DNA of 56,337 bases from Polyangiaceae bacterium (GTDB lineage Bacteria > Myxococcota_A > Polyangia > Polyangiales > Polyangiaceae), in contig JADLFU010000028.1 in assembly GCA_020849655.1 (NCBI GenBank), forward strand, positions 1-56,337, read 5' to 3'. Below, in pieces: positions 1 through 10,615 of the stretch; the stretch's first letter is position 1, and every line of letters begins with the position of its first letter. The position numbers and the translations under genes were made by a program. A model generated the notes under the pieces. The model was given only the letters and a program-made list of their open reading frames with translations, was not told the DNA's origin and did not search any database.

Positions 1-1266
<1,266 letters not shown>

Positions 1267-1463
1267 GCGTGGGTCTCGGGATCCCTTCGTCGCGAGCACC
1301 GGATTCCTCGCGTCCTTCGGCCGCCTTGGGTGAAGCCGTGCTCGACGTGGCATGGCCAGGCCTGCGCGCGGTTTCAGCCCAATCCGGCTCGAATTCCGCT
1401 TCGGACTCCGGCACTCGCTCCCGAAATCGACGCTGAGAGGCGTCCCCGCGCGTGGGCGCGTCG

Positions 1464-2747
1464 TCAGCCGAGCTCGCGCATCGCCGCGGCGCTCGCGGCG
1501 ACGACGCGATCGATCTCGTCGACCCCGTGCTCGCGCGAGAGGAACGCCGCCTCGAACTGGCTCGGCGGCCAGTAGACGCCGCGTGACAGGAGGCCCGCGT
1601 GCCACCGCCCGAACCGCGCGCGGTCGGATCGATCCGCGTCGGCCCACGAGCGCACCCCTCCGTCGACGAAGAACAAAGTCAACATGCTGCCGACGCGCTG
1701 CACGGTCGCCGCGACGCCCGCCGCGCGCGCGCCCTCGACGAGCCCCGCCTCGAGCCGCGCGCCCATCGCCTCGAGGTGGGCGTAGAGCTCCGGGGTCAGC
1801 TGGGCGATCGTCGCGAGGCCCGCGGAGACGCTCACGGGGTTCCCGCTCAGGGTGCCCGCCTGGTAGACGGGGCCGAGCGGCGCGACCTGCTCCATCAGCG
1901 CGCGGCGCCCGCCGTACGCGGCGAGCGGCTTGCCGCCGCCGATCACCTTGCCGAGGCAGGTCATCGCGGGGCGCAGGCCGAACCGCTCCTGCGCGCCGCC
2001 CCTCGCGACGCGGCAGCCCGTCATCACCTCGTCGAAGATCGAGACGGTGCCGTGCTCGTCCGAGAGGCGCACGATCGCCTCGAGGAACCCCGGCGCCGGC
2101 GGGACGCAGCCCATGTTGCCCACGACGGGCTCGACGATCACCGCCGCGAGCTCGTGCCCGCGGGTCGCGAACAGCGCCTCGAGCGCCGCTTGATCGTTGT
2201 AGGGCAAGGTCACGGTGGCCGCCGCGGCGCGCTCGGGGACGCCCGCGCTGTCGGGCACGCCGAACGTCGCGAGCCCGCTGCCGGCCTTCACGAGCAGGGC
2301 GTCGGCGTGCCCGTGGTAGCAGCCCTCGAACTTCACGATGACGTCGCGCCCCGTGGCGCCGCGCGCGACCCGCAGCGCCGCCATGCACGCCTCGGTGCCG
2401 GACGACACCGCGCGCATCATCTCCACCGACGGGTACAGCTCGCGCACCCGCTCGGCGAAGGTGATCTCGAGCTCGGAGGGCGCGCCGAAGGAGAGCCCGC
2501 GCGCGGCCGCCTGCTGCACCGCCTCGACGACCCGAGCATCGGCGTGGCCGAGGATCGCGGGCCCCCACGACCCGACGCAGTCGACGTAGCGCGCGCCGTC
2601 CGCGCCGACGAGCCACGCGCCCCGGGCCTCGCGGAAGAAGACGGGCTCGCCGCCGACCGCGCGGAACGCCCGCACCGGGCTGTTCACGCCGCCCGGCATC
2701 AGCTCCTTCGCGCGCGCGAACAGCGCCTTCGACGTGGGGTCGCTCAT
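1464..2747 (-). CDS. hemL: Glutamate-1-semialdehyde 2,1-aminomutase
   Basis: PLP enzyme that converts glutamate-1-semialdehyde to 5-aminolevulinate in the C5 route to tetrapyrroles. Full length at 427 residues. Visible landmarks are the N-terminal PGGVNSPVRAF, the VSSGTEA phosphate-binding turn, EGCYHGHAD, the cofactor Asp in FDEVMTG (D239) and the Schiff-base Lys in LGKVIGGG (K267). I chose the ATG at 2747 (MSDPTSKALF) over the in-frame upstream start at 2837, because the extra 30 residues are Arg-rich, do not match the family and would overlap the divergent glnS start. It is divergent from glnS with an 80-bp gap that must hold both promoters. Confidence 0.96.
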   Translation of the reverse strand: MSDPTSKALFARAKELMPGGVNSPVRAFRAVGGEPVFFREARGAWLVGADGARYVDCVGSWGPAILGHADARVVEAVQQAAARGLSFGAPSELEITFAERVRELYPSVEMMRAVSSGTEACMAALRVARGATGRDVIVKFEGCYHGHADALLVKAGSGLATFGVPDSAGVPERAAAATVTLPYNDQAALEALFATRGHELAAVIVEPVVGNMGCVPPAPGFLEAIVRLSDEHGTVSIFDEVMTGCRVARGGAQERFGLRPAMTCLGKVIGGGKPLAAYGGRRALMEQVAPLGPVYQAGTLSGNPVSVSAGLATIAQLTPELYAHLEAMGARLEAGLVEGARAAGVAATVQRVGSMLTLFFVDGGVRSWADADRSDRARFGRWHAGLLSRGVYWPPSQFEAAFLSREHGVDEIDRVVAASAAAMRELG

Positions 2748-2827
2748 GCGGCGCGAGGTACGGTGGGCGCGCGCCCGTGGCAAGGCATTGACGACCCGCG
2801 CGCACCGGGAGAACGCTCGCGCCCCTC

Positions 2828-5791
2828 GTGTCCACACCGAAGCGACCCAAGGATTTTCTCCGGGAGATCATCGACGAGCACGCTGCGGCGGGCACGTACG
2901 GCGGGCGGGTCGCGACGAGGTTCCCCCCGGAGCCGAACGGCTACCTCCACGTCGGTCACGCGAAGTCCATCTGCCTCAACTTCGGCCTCGCGCGCGAGTA
3001 CGGCGGCACGTGCAACCTGCGGATGGACGACACGAACCCCTCCACCGAAGATCCGGAGTACGTCGAGGCGATCGCGCGTGACGTGCGGTGGCTGGGCTTC
3101 GAGCCGGCGGGGCTCTTCCACGCGTCGGGCTACTTCGAGCGCCTGTACGAGTACGCGGAAGAGCTGATCCGCGCGCAGAAGGCGTACGTCTGCAGCCTGA
3201 GCGAGGCCGAGGTGCGCGAGCAGCGCGGCACCGTCTCGCAGCCGGGGCGCGAGAGCCCGCACCGCGGGCGATCGGTCGACGAGAACCTCGATCTGTTCCG
3301 GCGGATGCGCGCGGGCGAGTTCGGCGACGGCGCGCACACGCTCCGCGCGAAGATCGACATGGCGGCGCCCAACATGAAGCTGCGCGATCCGCCGCTCTAT
3401 CGCATCCGCCGCGCCAGCCACTACCGCACCGGCGACGCCTGGTGCCTGTACCCGCTCTACGATTTCGCGCACTGCCTCTCCGACTCGATCGAGGGCATCA
3501 CGCACTCCATCTGCACGCTCGAGTTCGAGAACAACCGCGATCTCTACGACTGGATCCTCGACGCGCTGCCGAGCGTGCCGCGCCCTCGACCGCGCCAGTA
3601 CGAGTTCGCGCGGCTGCAGCTCACGTACACCGTGCTCTCGAAGCGCAAGCTGCTCCAGCTCGTGCAGCGCGGACTCGTCGACGGCTGGGACGACCCCCGG
3701 ATGCCGACGCTCTCGGGGCTGCGGCGCCGCGGCGTGACGCCGGCGGGGCTGCGGAGGTTCTGCGAGACGATCGGCGTCTCGAAGCACAACAGCGTCGTCG
3801 AGGTAGAATTGTTCGAGGCGTGCGTCCGCGACGATCTGAACCTGACGTCGCGCCGCGTGCTCGGCGTGCTCGAGCCGCTCGAGCTCGAGCTGACGAACGT
3901 GCCCGAGGGCGAGACGCGGCGCGTGACGGCGCCGTACTTCCCGCCCGACGTGCCGGGCGGCGCGGGCGCGCGCGAGCTCACGCTGTCGAGGCGCCTGCTC
4001 ATCGAGGCGAGCGACTTCGCGATCGATCCGCCGCCGGGCTTCACGCGGCTCGTGCCGGGCGGCGTCGTCCGGCTGCGGCACGCGGCGGCGCTCGTCCGCT
4101 GCGACGAGGTCGTCCGCGACGACGCGGGCGCCATCGTGCGCCTGCGCTGCACGCTCGACACCACCCCCGGCGCGCGCGCGGACGGCACCATCCACTGGGT
4201 CGACGCCGCGACGGCGATCGACGCCGAGGTGCGGCTGTACGATCGCCTGTTCTCGGTCGAGGCGCCCGACGCGGAGGACGCCGACTTCACCACGTTCCTG
4301 AGCCCGACCTCGCTCGTCACGAAGCGCGCGAAGGTGGAGGCGAGCCTCGCCGACGCGCGCCCCGGCGAGCGGTTCCAGCTCGAGCGCACCGGGTTCTTCG
4401 TGGTCGACGAGCGCGACTCGTCGCCGGGCCGCCTGGTGCTCGACCGCACGCTGCCGCTGAAGGACTCCTGGGGGAAGAAGCCCGAGCGCGCACGCCCCGC
4501 CGCGCGCGCGCCCTCGCCGCCGCCCGCGGTCGCGAAGAAGGAGCACGGCGCGGCGACCCGCGAGCTCGCCGCGTCGCGCGGGATCGGGCTCGAGGAGGCG
4601 GAGGTGCTCGCCGCGTCGCCTCCGCTGCTCGCGCTGTTCGACGGCGCGGTCGCCGCGGGCGCCGACGCGAGGACCACCGGCACGCTCGTCGCGTCGGAGC
4701 TCCATCGCCTCCTCAGGGCCGAAGGGCGCGCCGCCGACGCGCTCCCCTTCTCGCACCGCGAGGTGGCCGAGCTGTCGCGCCTCGTCGCGGCTGGCGCGGT
4801 CGGCGCGCGCGGGGCGCGCGAGGTGTGGAGCGAGCTCGCGATGTCCGGTGGATCGGTCGAGGAGATCGTCCAGCGTCGTGGGCTCCGCGTGGTGCACGAC
4901 GACGCCGCGCTCGACGCCGCCATCGACGCCACGCTGTCGTCGGCGGCCGCGCTCGTCGCCCGCTACCGCGCCGGAGAGCAGAAGGTGCTCGGCGCGCTCG
5001 TCGGCGAGCTGATGAAGGCGACCGGCGGCAAGGCGACCCCCGCCCGCGCGCGCGAGCGGCTCGTCGCGAGGCTGGGCGGAGAGTTAGAAATGTTCGAGCA
5101 CGTCGCCGACGGCATCTGGACGACCGCGCGGCGGCAGCGGTTCTGGGGGGTCGACTCGGGCACGCGGATGACCGTGGTGCGCCTGTCGGACGGCGGGCTC
5201 TTCGTGCACTGCCCCGTCGCGCTGGATCGCGCGCTCCGCGCCGAGGTCGACGAGCTCGGCCCCGTGCGCGCGGTCGCGGCGTCGAGCCTGTTTCATCACC
5301 TGTACGTCGGCGCGTGGATGCAGGCGTACCCGCGCGCCGTGTTCGCCGCGTGCCCCGGGCTCGCCGAGAAGCGCCGCGATCTCGCGTTCTCCCACACGCT
5401 CGGCGACACGCCCCACCCCGCGTGGTCGGCGGATCTCGAGCAGGTGTCGTTCTCGGCGCGGTTCGAGCGGGAGGTCGTGTTCTACCACCGCGAGACGCGC
5501 ACGATGATCTGCGCGGACGCGCTGTTGAACCTCCGCCGGCACCCGTCGCCGCTCACGCGCGCCGTCGCGCTGTGGATGGGCAACCTCGGGCCCGGCCGCG
5601 GATGGATGGAGCGCTTCGCCGTCACGGACTGGCGCCGGGGCCGCCTGGAGGTCGACCGGATGCTCGAGTGGGACATCGATCGCATCGTGCTCGCGCACGG
5701 CGAGCTCGTCCGCGCAGGCGGCGGTCGCGCGCTCCGGGACGCCTACGACTGGCTGCCGCAGGCGCGCGCGCCTCGACGCATCATCCAGTAG
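2828..5791 (+). CDS. glnS: Glutamine--tRNA ligase with YqeY-like tail, reading through into a DUF4336 domain
   Basis: Charges tRNA-Gln with glutamine; class I synthetase. The HIGH-type signature HVGH is at residues 41-44 and the KMSKS-type loop VLSKR at 269-273; the anticodon-binding beta-barrels run to about residue 555. Residues about 560-752 resemble the GatB/YqeY tRNA-binding tail known as a C-terminal appendage of some GlnRS, ending in a MKATGGKA motif. From M755 (ATG at 5090) the same frame continues for 233 residues that match DUF4336, a metallo-beta-lactamase-fold family (IWTT...RMTVVRLSDGGLFVH...SSLFHHLYVGAW). A GGAGAG Shine-Dalgarno-like run lies just 5' of that ATG, and a TAG occurs one frame over at the junction, so this may be two genes joined by an indel. 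GTG start at 2828. The 3' end overlaps the convergent gene at 5743 by 49 bp. Confidence 0.93.
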   Translation: MSTPKRPKDFLREIIDEHAAAGTYGGRVATRFPPEPNGYLHVGHAKSICLNFGLAREYGGTCNLRMDDTNPSTEDPEYVEAIARDVRWLGFEPAGLFHASGYFERLYEYAEELIRAQKAYVCSLSEAEVREQRGTVSQPGRESPHRGRSVDENLDLFRRMRAGEFGDGAHTLRAKIDMAAPNMKLRDPPLYRIRRASHYRTGDAWCLYPLYDFAHCLSDSIEGITHSICTLEFENNRDLYDWILDALPSVPRPRPRQYEFARLQLTYTVLSKRKLLQLVQRGLVDGWDDPRMPTLSGLRRRGVTPAGLRRFCETIGVSKHNSVVEVELFEACVRDDLNLTSRRVLGVLEPLELELTNVPEGETRRVTAPYFPPDVPGGAGARELTLSRRLLIEASDFAIDPPPGFTRLVPGGVVRLRHAAALVRCDEVVRDDAGAIVRLRCTLDTTPGARADGTIHWVDAATAIDAEVRLYDRLFSVEAPDAEDADFTTFLSPTSLVTKRAKVEASLADARPGERFQLERTGFFVVDERDSSPGRLVLDRTLPLKDSWGKKPERARPAARAPSPPPAVAKKEHGAATRELAASRGIGLEEAEVLAASPPLLALFDGAVAAGADARTTGTLVASELHRLLRAEGRAADALPFSHREVAELSRLVAAGAVGARGAREVWSELAMSGGSVEEIVQRRGLRVVHDDAALDAAIDATLSSAAALVARYRAGEQKVLGALVGELMKATGGKATPARARERLVARLGGELEMFEHVADGIWTTARRQRFWGVDSGTRMTVVRLSDGGLFVHCPVALDRALRAEVDELGPVRAVAASSLFHHLYVGAWMQAYPRAVFAACPGLAEKRRDLAFSHTLGDTPHPAWSADLEQVSFSARFEREVVFYHRETRTMICADALLNLRRHPSPLTRAVALWMGNLGPGRGWMERFAVTDWRRGRLEVDRMLEWDIDRIVLAHGELVRAGGGRALRDAYDWLPQARAPRRIIQ

Positions 5792-6804
5792 CCCACCGGG
5801 AGCTGGAGCGCGTTCATCGCGAGGTTCGTCGAGTACGTCACGAACACCCACGCGGCGCCGCCCGACTGCACGGACTCCACCGGGAAGAACATCGCCAGCC
5901 CGGCGTACGCGGCGAGCTGGTAGGCGCCGAAGAAACCAGGGCCCGCCGGGATGAGCGAGCCTATCCCCGTGACGCCGGCGACGACCATGGTCTGCCCGGG
6001 ATCCGCGGAGAGCCCGACGCTGCGCATCGCCAGCCACGCGCCGAGGACCTGCACCGCCCAGTAGATCGCGGTGTCGCGGAGGAACGGCAGGCTGGCCTCG
6101 CGAGAGCGGAAGAACTGCAGCCCGTCCGCCAGGCGCTCCACCTTGTCGCTGAGGAACTCGGCGAGCCGGAGCGACACCTTCCCGACGACGCCGTGCACGG
6201 CGCGACGCGCCCAGTCGCGGGCGAAGAAGAAGACGCCCATCGCGGCGAACGCGCCCGAGAAGAGCAGGAGCGCGCCGTACGCGGCCGTCGGGACGGCGGC
6301 GACCGGCAGCGGGAGATCTCCCAGGTGATCCGGCAGCGGCGACAGCGGCGTGCTCGTGGAGAGCGCGAGGAAGAGCAGCACCGTGACGAACAGGCCGTCG
6401 AGGACGCGCTCGGCCCCCACGGTGCCCATCGCCTGCGTGAAGGTGACCTCGCCGTCCTGCGCGAGGAGGGACGGACGCGCGAGCTCGCCGAGCCGCAGCG
6501 GCGCGAACACGACGGCGGTGAAGCCCACGAGGCCGATGCCGTAGACGCGGAGGGGATCCAGATCGCGCCGAATGGGACGGAGCAGGTAGATCCATCGGTA
6601 CGTACGGAAGTGGATGCTCGCGGCCTGGTAGACGATGGCGACGGCCCAGCCCCACGGCGGGATCCTGGCCAGGATCTGCCCGCTCGGGATCACCGGGAAC
6701 CCGCCCCTCCGGAGCACCCAGAGGAAGCCGGAGGCGAGGACGATGGACGCCACGATCTTCGCGGCGTGCGGCCGCAGTCGCTCCCCGAGGCTGGGGGCGC
6801 TCAC
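5743..6804 (-). CDS. UPF0104/AglD-type polytopic membrane protein (lysylphosphatidylglycerol synthase TM family)
   Basis: A 353-residue inner-membrane protein with about eight hydrophobic segments and the conserved features of the PF03706 family: a polar FRTYRWIYLLRPI stretch after the second helix, PLRLGELARPSLL, and the late glycine-rich ITGIGSLIPAGPGFFGAYQ-like segment. Family members flip or modify lipid-linked sugars or phospholipids; the substrate cannot be read from sequence. The GTG start at 6804 overlaps the stop of the upstream methyltransferase gene by four bases (GTGA), so the two are translationally coupled. The TAG stop lies 49 bp inside the convergent glnS reading frame. Confidence 0.85.
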   Translation of the reverse strand: MSAPSLGERLRPHAAKIVASIVLASGFLWVLRRGGFPVIPSGQILARIPPWGWAVAIVYQAASIHFRTYRWIYLLRPIRRDLDPLRVYGIGLVGFTAVVFAPLRLGELARPSLLAQDGEVTFTQAMGTVGAERVLDGLFVTVLLFLALSTSTPLSPLPDHLGDLPLPVAAVPTAAYGALLLFSGAFAAMGVFFFARDWARRAVHGVVGKVSLRLAEFLSDKVERLADGLQFFRSREASLPFLRDTAIYWAVQVLGAWLAMRSVGLSADPGQTMVVAGVTGIGSLIPAGPGFFGAYQLAAYAGLAMFFPVESVQSGGAAWVFVTYSTNLAMNALQLPVGYWMMRRGARACGSQS

Positions 6805-8504
6805 GTGGCGCGCGACGGCTCGAGCGTCATCACCCAGTAGCGCACGCCGAGCGGGTTCTTCGGGTGGGACAGCAGGGCCTCCGCCGAGACGACAGTGAGC
6901 CCCGCGCGCTCGGCGAGCGCGCCGTACGCGTGCGACGGACGACAGTATTGGCCTCGATCCATGCTCGCGAAGAAGTTGTTGATGGGCGCACCTGGCAAAT
7001 AGACGATGTCCTGCGTCACGATGCGCCGCAGCCGCGGTGAGGCGCTCACCATCTCGAAGAGCCCGACGCACTCGTCGTCCGTCAGGTGGTGGAGGAGCCC
7101 GGCGAGGATGACGTGCGAGGGCGCGAGCTCGGCGACGTCCCTGGCGTCGAGCACGCGGGCCTCGAACCGCGTCGCCGGGCGCCCGCCGAACCTCGACTCC
7201 GCGAACCGCACTGCCACGGGATCGGTGTCGACGCCGAGGTAGCGCTCGTAGACGTCGATGTAGCGCAGGGCGTCTCCCGTGCCGCAGCCGACGTCGAGGA
7301 TCGACGAGCTCCGATCGGCGCCCAGGCGGGCGTAGACGCGGGACATGTCGATGCCGCCGACGACCAGCGGGCGGACGCGGTTGTAGACGAAGGGCGTGCC
7401 GAGGATTCGATCGTAGAGGCTCACGGGAGACCGGGTGGGTAAGTGGACTAGCACGGCGTCGAGGTGGAGCATCGTCCGGCGCGGGGCGCGGACGCGCACG
7501 AACCGCGCGCTCTCCTTGAAGCTCACGCTCCACGTCGAGAAGGCGTCGTCGCGGCGGGCGACCTGACGGAACGCCTGCCCGTCGTTCGACACCTCGACGA
7601 CGAGCGGCGCGGCTCGCTCGCCGCAGCAGTCGCGCCGGTTGCGGACGGTGACGCCCTTGATCGCGGTGACCGCGCCGAGGTCGACGTCCATCCAGGGGCT
7701 CTCCTCTTCCTTCGTGTGGAAGAGCGGCACGTCCGTCGCGCGGGCGTCGCTCGTGCGACCGCTCGTCTGGTACCCGACGTAGGCCGACGACGCGCGCCAG
7801 GGCTTCCCGGCGGCGATGTCCTTCGGCGAGAGCTTGCGCGCGAGGAGCGCCCCTGCCCCGCCGAGGAACGTCCCGAGGATGGCGACGACGAGCAGCGTCC
7901 GCGCGACGCGCGAGAGGGTGAGCGCGCGGACGGCCGCGCGCCCGCCGTCCGCGCGCGCGATCGCGGCGACCGCGGCGGCGCGGAGCAGCTCGGCGGCGCG
8001 CCTCCGCTCGACGACGCCGAGCGCGGTGAGCGCCCGCGCATCCATCCCCATGGCGGCGAGCGCGTCAGCGGCGCGCTCGGGCCCCAGGGCCGCCACGAGC
8101 GGCTCTCGGAGGCGCGCCGCGACCGAGTCGCCGTCTGCGGGCCAGGCGTCCTCCAGGCTCGCGCTCGCGAACAGGAGCGCGTCCACGAACGCGCGCGCCG
8201 CGGACACGTCGCCCGCGCCGGCGCGGAGCGGGTCGACGGGATCGAGCGCCCGCGCCCCGATCTCGGCGGCGATCTCCGCCAGCCTGAGGGCCTCCTGGCG
8301 CGCGGGCGCCAGCTGGCGAACCCTCGACGAGGCCTCGCGGAGCGCGGCGCCGCGCCACAGCCACTCGAGGAATCCTCCCTCCGTCTTCGCGGCGAGGGAC
8401 GACGGAGGGGGCGGCTCCCCGGGGGTTGGCGCCGACGGCGGCGGCGAGCCGGCAGGAGGCTCGGGCGGCGCGGAGGGGACGGGCTCATCGGTGGTGTGAC
8501 TCAT
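6801..8504 (-). CDS. Membrane-anchored discoidin (F5/8C)-like domain fused to a class I SAM methyltransferase
   Basis: 567 residues. A Pro-rich start (1-50) is followed by an Ala/Arg-rich helical region, one hydrophobic segment near residues 215-235, a discoidin/F5-8-type-C-like beta-sandwich (PWMDVDLGAVTAIKGVTVRN, then VEVSNDGQAF) at about 265-370, and a Rossmann methyltransferase with motif I ILDVGCGTGD and a LLHHLTDDE segment at about 400-560. Discoidin modules usually bind carbohydrate or lipid; the methyl acceptor is unknown. The ATG at 8504 overlaps the DUF2079 stop (ATGA), and the stop overlaps the UPF0104 start, placing it mid-operon. The role is inferred to be envelope glycan or lipid modification. 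The combination of domains is uncommon. Confidence 0.8.
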   Translation of the reverse strand: MSHTTDEPVPSAPPEPPAGSPPPSAPTPGEPPPPSSLAAKTEGGFLEWLWRGAALREASSRVRQLAPARQEALRLAEIAAEIGARALDPVDPLRAGAGDVSAARAFVDALLFASASLEDAWPADGDSVAARLREPLVAALGPERAADALAAMGMDARALTALGVVERRRAAELLRAAAVAAIARADGGRAAVRALTLSRVARTLLVVAILGTFLGGAGALLARKLSPKDIAAGKPWRASSAYVGYQTSGRTSDARATDVPLFHTKEEESPWMDVDLGAVTAIKGVTVRNRRDCCGERAAPLVVEVSNDGQAFRQVARRDDAFSTWSVSFKESARFVRVRAPRRTMLHLDAVLVHLPTRSPVSLYDRILGTPFVYNRVRPLVVGGIDMSRVYARLGADRSSSILDVGCGTGDALRYIDVYERYLGVDTDPVAVRFAESRFGGRPATRFEARVLDARDVAELAPSHVILAGLLHHLTDDECVGLFEMVSASPRLRRIVTQDIVYLPGAPINNFFASMDRGQYCRPSHAYGALAERAGLTVVSAEALLSHPKNPLGVRYWVMTLEPSRAT

Positions 8505-10513
8505 CGGACTCCCAGCGCGGCCTTGGCGGCCGCGGTCTCGGGGGACGCGTGCCCCTTCTTGAAGAGGTAGAACTCGCCCCGGCTGGCGAGGACGCCGTAC
8601 GGGTTGCGCTGGAGCGCGTCCTCGAGGTTCTTGCGGGTGTTGCCGGCGAGGTTGGTCCGCCGGACGACGATGTAGTCGGCGTCGCCATGGTGGTCCCGCA
8701 GCGTGTAGGCGTTCTTCCGCGCGGAGAAATGCGCGATCTCGTTCTCGGAGGCGCTCACCGACGCCTCCCTCGGGACGAGGGCGCGGAGCGCGACGAGATC
8801 CTGGTAGCGCTGGGTCTCCTCGGCCGTCATGTGAAACTGCACGCGGCCGAAGCCGCCGACGAACGTGCGGTGCTGCAGCACCGCGCCGAACACGAAGCTG
8901 TGGCTGAGCAGCACGAGGCTCATCGCGGCGAGCGCGCCGCGGCGACGGACCGTCCCGCCATCCATCCGCGACAGCACGCCGAGCGCGAGGACGCTCGCGC
9001 CGAAGACGTACGGGATGGAGTGCGTGGTGTACTGGAACCCTATCGACAGCGTGGGGGCGTACCCGGTCGTCAGCAGCGTGAAGAAGAACCCCGGACACGC
9101 GAGGAACAACAGGAGGGGCCTGCGCGCCGGGAGGAACACCAGCGGCGCGAACAGGTGCAGCACGTACTTGACCTTGTCCTCCTTCAGCAGCGTCGAGAGG
9201 AGGTAGGTCGGGTTGATCACCATCGTGCGGACGACGCTGCCGTAGCCCCGCTCGCCCTCGGCGATGAGATCCTTGTACATGTCCGAGAACCACCACTTGC
9301 CGGCCCACGGCATGATCACGAACTTGTCGATGCCGAACCAGGCGGTGCTGGTGACCGCCAGGAGCGCGCCGAACTTCGGCCGGGCTCCCGAGAGCAAGAG
9401 CACCGTCCCGAGGAGCGCCAGCCCGACCGCGATGTCCTCGCGGATCAGGTAGAGGATGGGCAGCATCACCGCGACGAGCCGCCACCGCTCCGTCGCGGTC
9501 CCGTAGTACAGCCAGAAGTGGAAGAAGATCGCGAGCGGCAGCCAGTGAAAGTCGTAGAAGTTCGGCCCGTGCAGCGGCGCGTACATCAGGTACCCGAGCG
9601 CGACGACGACGGCGGCGAGGCGCGGCACCTGCGTCTTCGCGAACAGGTAGAGCGGCACCGCCGCGAACCCGAGGATGACCGACTGGAAGACGAGCAGCGT
9701 CTCCGCGCCCGGCCGCAGGGCGTAGATCGGCGTGAAGAAGATGAGGGCGAACTCCGCGTGCGACGCGAGGTTGTTGCCGCCGTCCGGGCCGAAGAGCACG
9801 GTCGCACGGAAGGGCCTCCCGTGGATCGCGTTGAACATCAGGTTGTCGTAGATGCCGAGGTCGAACCCGCTGGTCTGCAGCCGCCGGTGGTTGAGCAGGG
9901 TGTAGTGGCTGAAGTACGCGGCGTACGCGGCGGCGGCGAGGACGACCACGCCGAGCGGCGCCCACCGCACCACGGCCGCGCGCGTCGTCGCGGGCAGCGC
10001 GGCGAGCGGATCCGTGAGCGGGTGCGCGAGGGCCTCCGGGAGCGCCGCGAACATGCGGCGGAACGTCAGCTCCGCGCCGACGCCGACCGCGACGAGCAAG
10101 ACGAGGTAGACTAGCACCTCGCTCTGCCAGATGCGCTCGTCGAACAGGAGCGGGAGCACGAACGCGAGCGACAGCGGCGAGAGCAGATCCGCGGCGCGGC
10201 GGACGGGCGCGAGCGCCCGCTCACGCCGCCACGCGACGCCCGCGAGCGCGGCGAGCACGAAGAGCGACGCCACGCCCATCGCGGCGACCATCATCGTGCT
10301 GCGCGTGACGACGGGCGCCAGGTTGCGCTGCACGAAGAGGGGCGCGGGGACCGACGCCGTGAGGAACGCGCCGAGGAGCCCGACGGACGCGCCCGAGATC
10401 CCGAGCAGCGCGAGCGACTGCCCGAGGTGCGCGAGCGACGGCCCGAGGCGCGCGAGCGAAGGCGGGGCTCCATGGGGGGCCTGCGGCTCGGCCAGGGTTC
10501 GCTCGCTCGACAT
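8501..10513 (-). CDS. DUF2079 polytopic membrane protein
   Basis: 670 residues with about a dozen membrane segments. The conserved DUF2079 core is clear after the fifth helix: TSGFDLGIYDNLMFNAIHG, then a His in NLASHAEF, FTPIYALRPGAETLL, and HGPNFYDFHWLPLAIFFHFW. The C-terminal 110 residues are soluble. The family resembles GT-C-type glycosyltransferases in topology, but no member's reaction can be assigned from this sequence. It is the first gene of a three-gene set coupled by ATGA/GTGA overlaps. A 100-bp gap separates it from the 937-residue membrane protein upstream, which lies on the same strand. Confidence 0.87.
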   Translation of the reverse strand: MSSERTLAEPQAPHGAPPSLARLGPSLAHLGQSLALLGISGASVGLLGAFLTASVPAPLFVQRNLAPVVTRSTMMVAAMGVASLFVLAALAGVAWRRERALAPVRRAADLLSPLSLAFVLPLLFDERIWQSEVLVYLVLLVAVGVGAELTFRRMFAALPEALAHPLTDPLAALPATTRAAVVRWAPLGVVVLAAAAYAAYFSHYTLLNHRRLQTSGFDLGIYDNLMFNAIHGRPFRATVLFGPDGGNNLASHAEFALIFFTPIYALRPGAETLLVFQSVILGFAAVPLYLFAKTQVPRLAAVVVALGYLMYAPLHGPNFYDFHWLPLAIFFHFWLYYGTATERWRLVAVMLPILYLIREDIAVGLALLGTVLLLSGARPKFGALLAVTSTAWFGIDKFVIMPWAGKWWFSDMYKDLIAEGERGYGSVVRTMVINPTYLLSTLLKEDKVKYVLHLFAPLVFLPARRPLLLFLACPGFFFTLLTTGYAPTLSIGFQYTTHSIPYVFGASVLALGVLSRMDGGTVRRRGALAAMSLVLLSHSFVFGAVLQHRTFVGGFGRVQFHMTAEETQRYQDLVALRALVPREASVSASENEIAHFSARKNAYTLRDHHGDADYIVVRRTNLAGNTRKNLEDALQRNPYGVLASRGEFYLFKKGHASPETAAAKAALGVR

Positions 10514-10615
10514 GCGCGCGGGGCTCTACCATGACTTCCTGGCAGATTCGCCGTCCCGCTGGGTCCACGCGCGGAGGCCGGCGAGGGGGGCCCGGCCGCG
10601 CGACCGCGCATGCCG

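Noticed and set aside
1267-1463. Terminator between the convergent pyrG and hemL
   Set aside because: No stem followed by a T-run found in either direction.
6801-9965. 1054-codon minus-strand frame joining the discoidin-methyltransferase to upstream sequence
   Set aside because: The upstream part is a shadow of the DUF2079 gene in another frame; the real start is the ATG at 8504 with an ATGA overlap.
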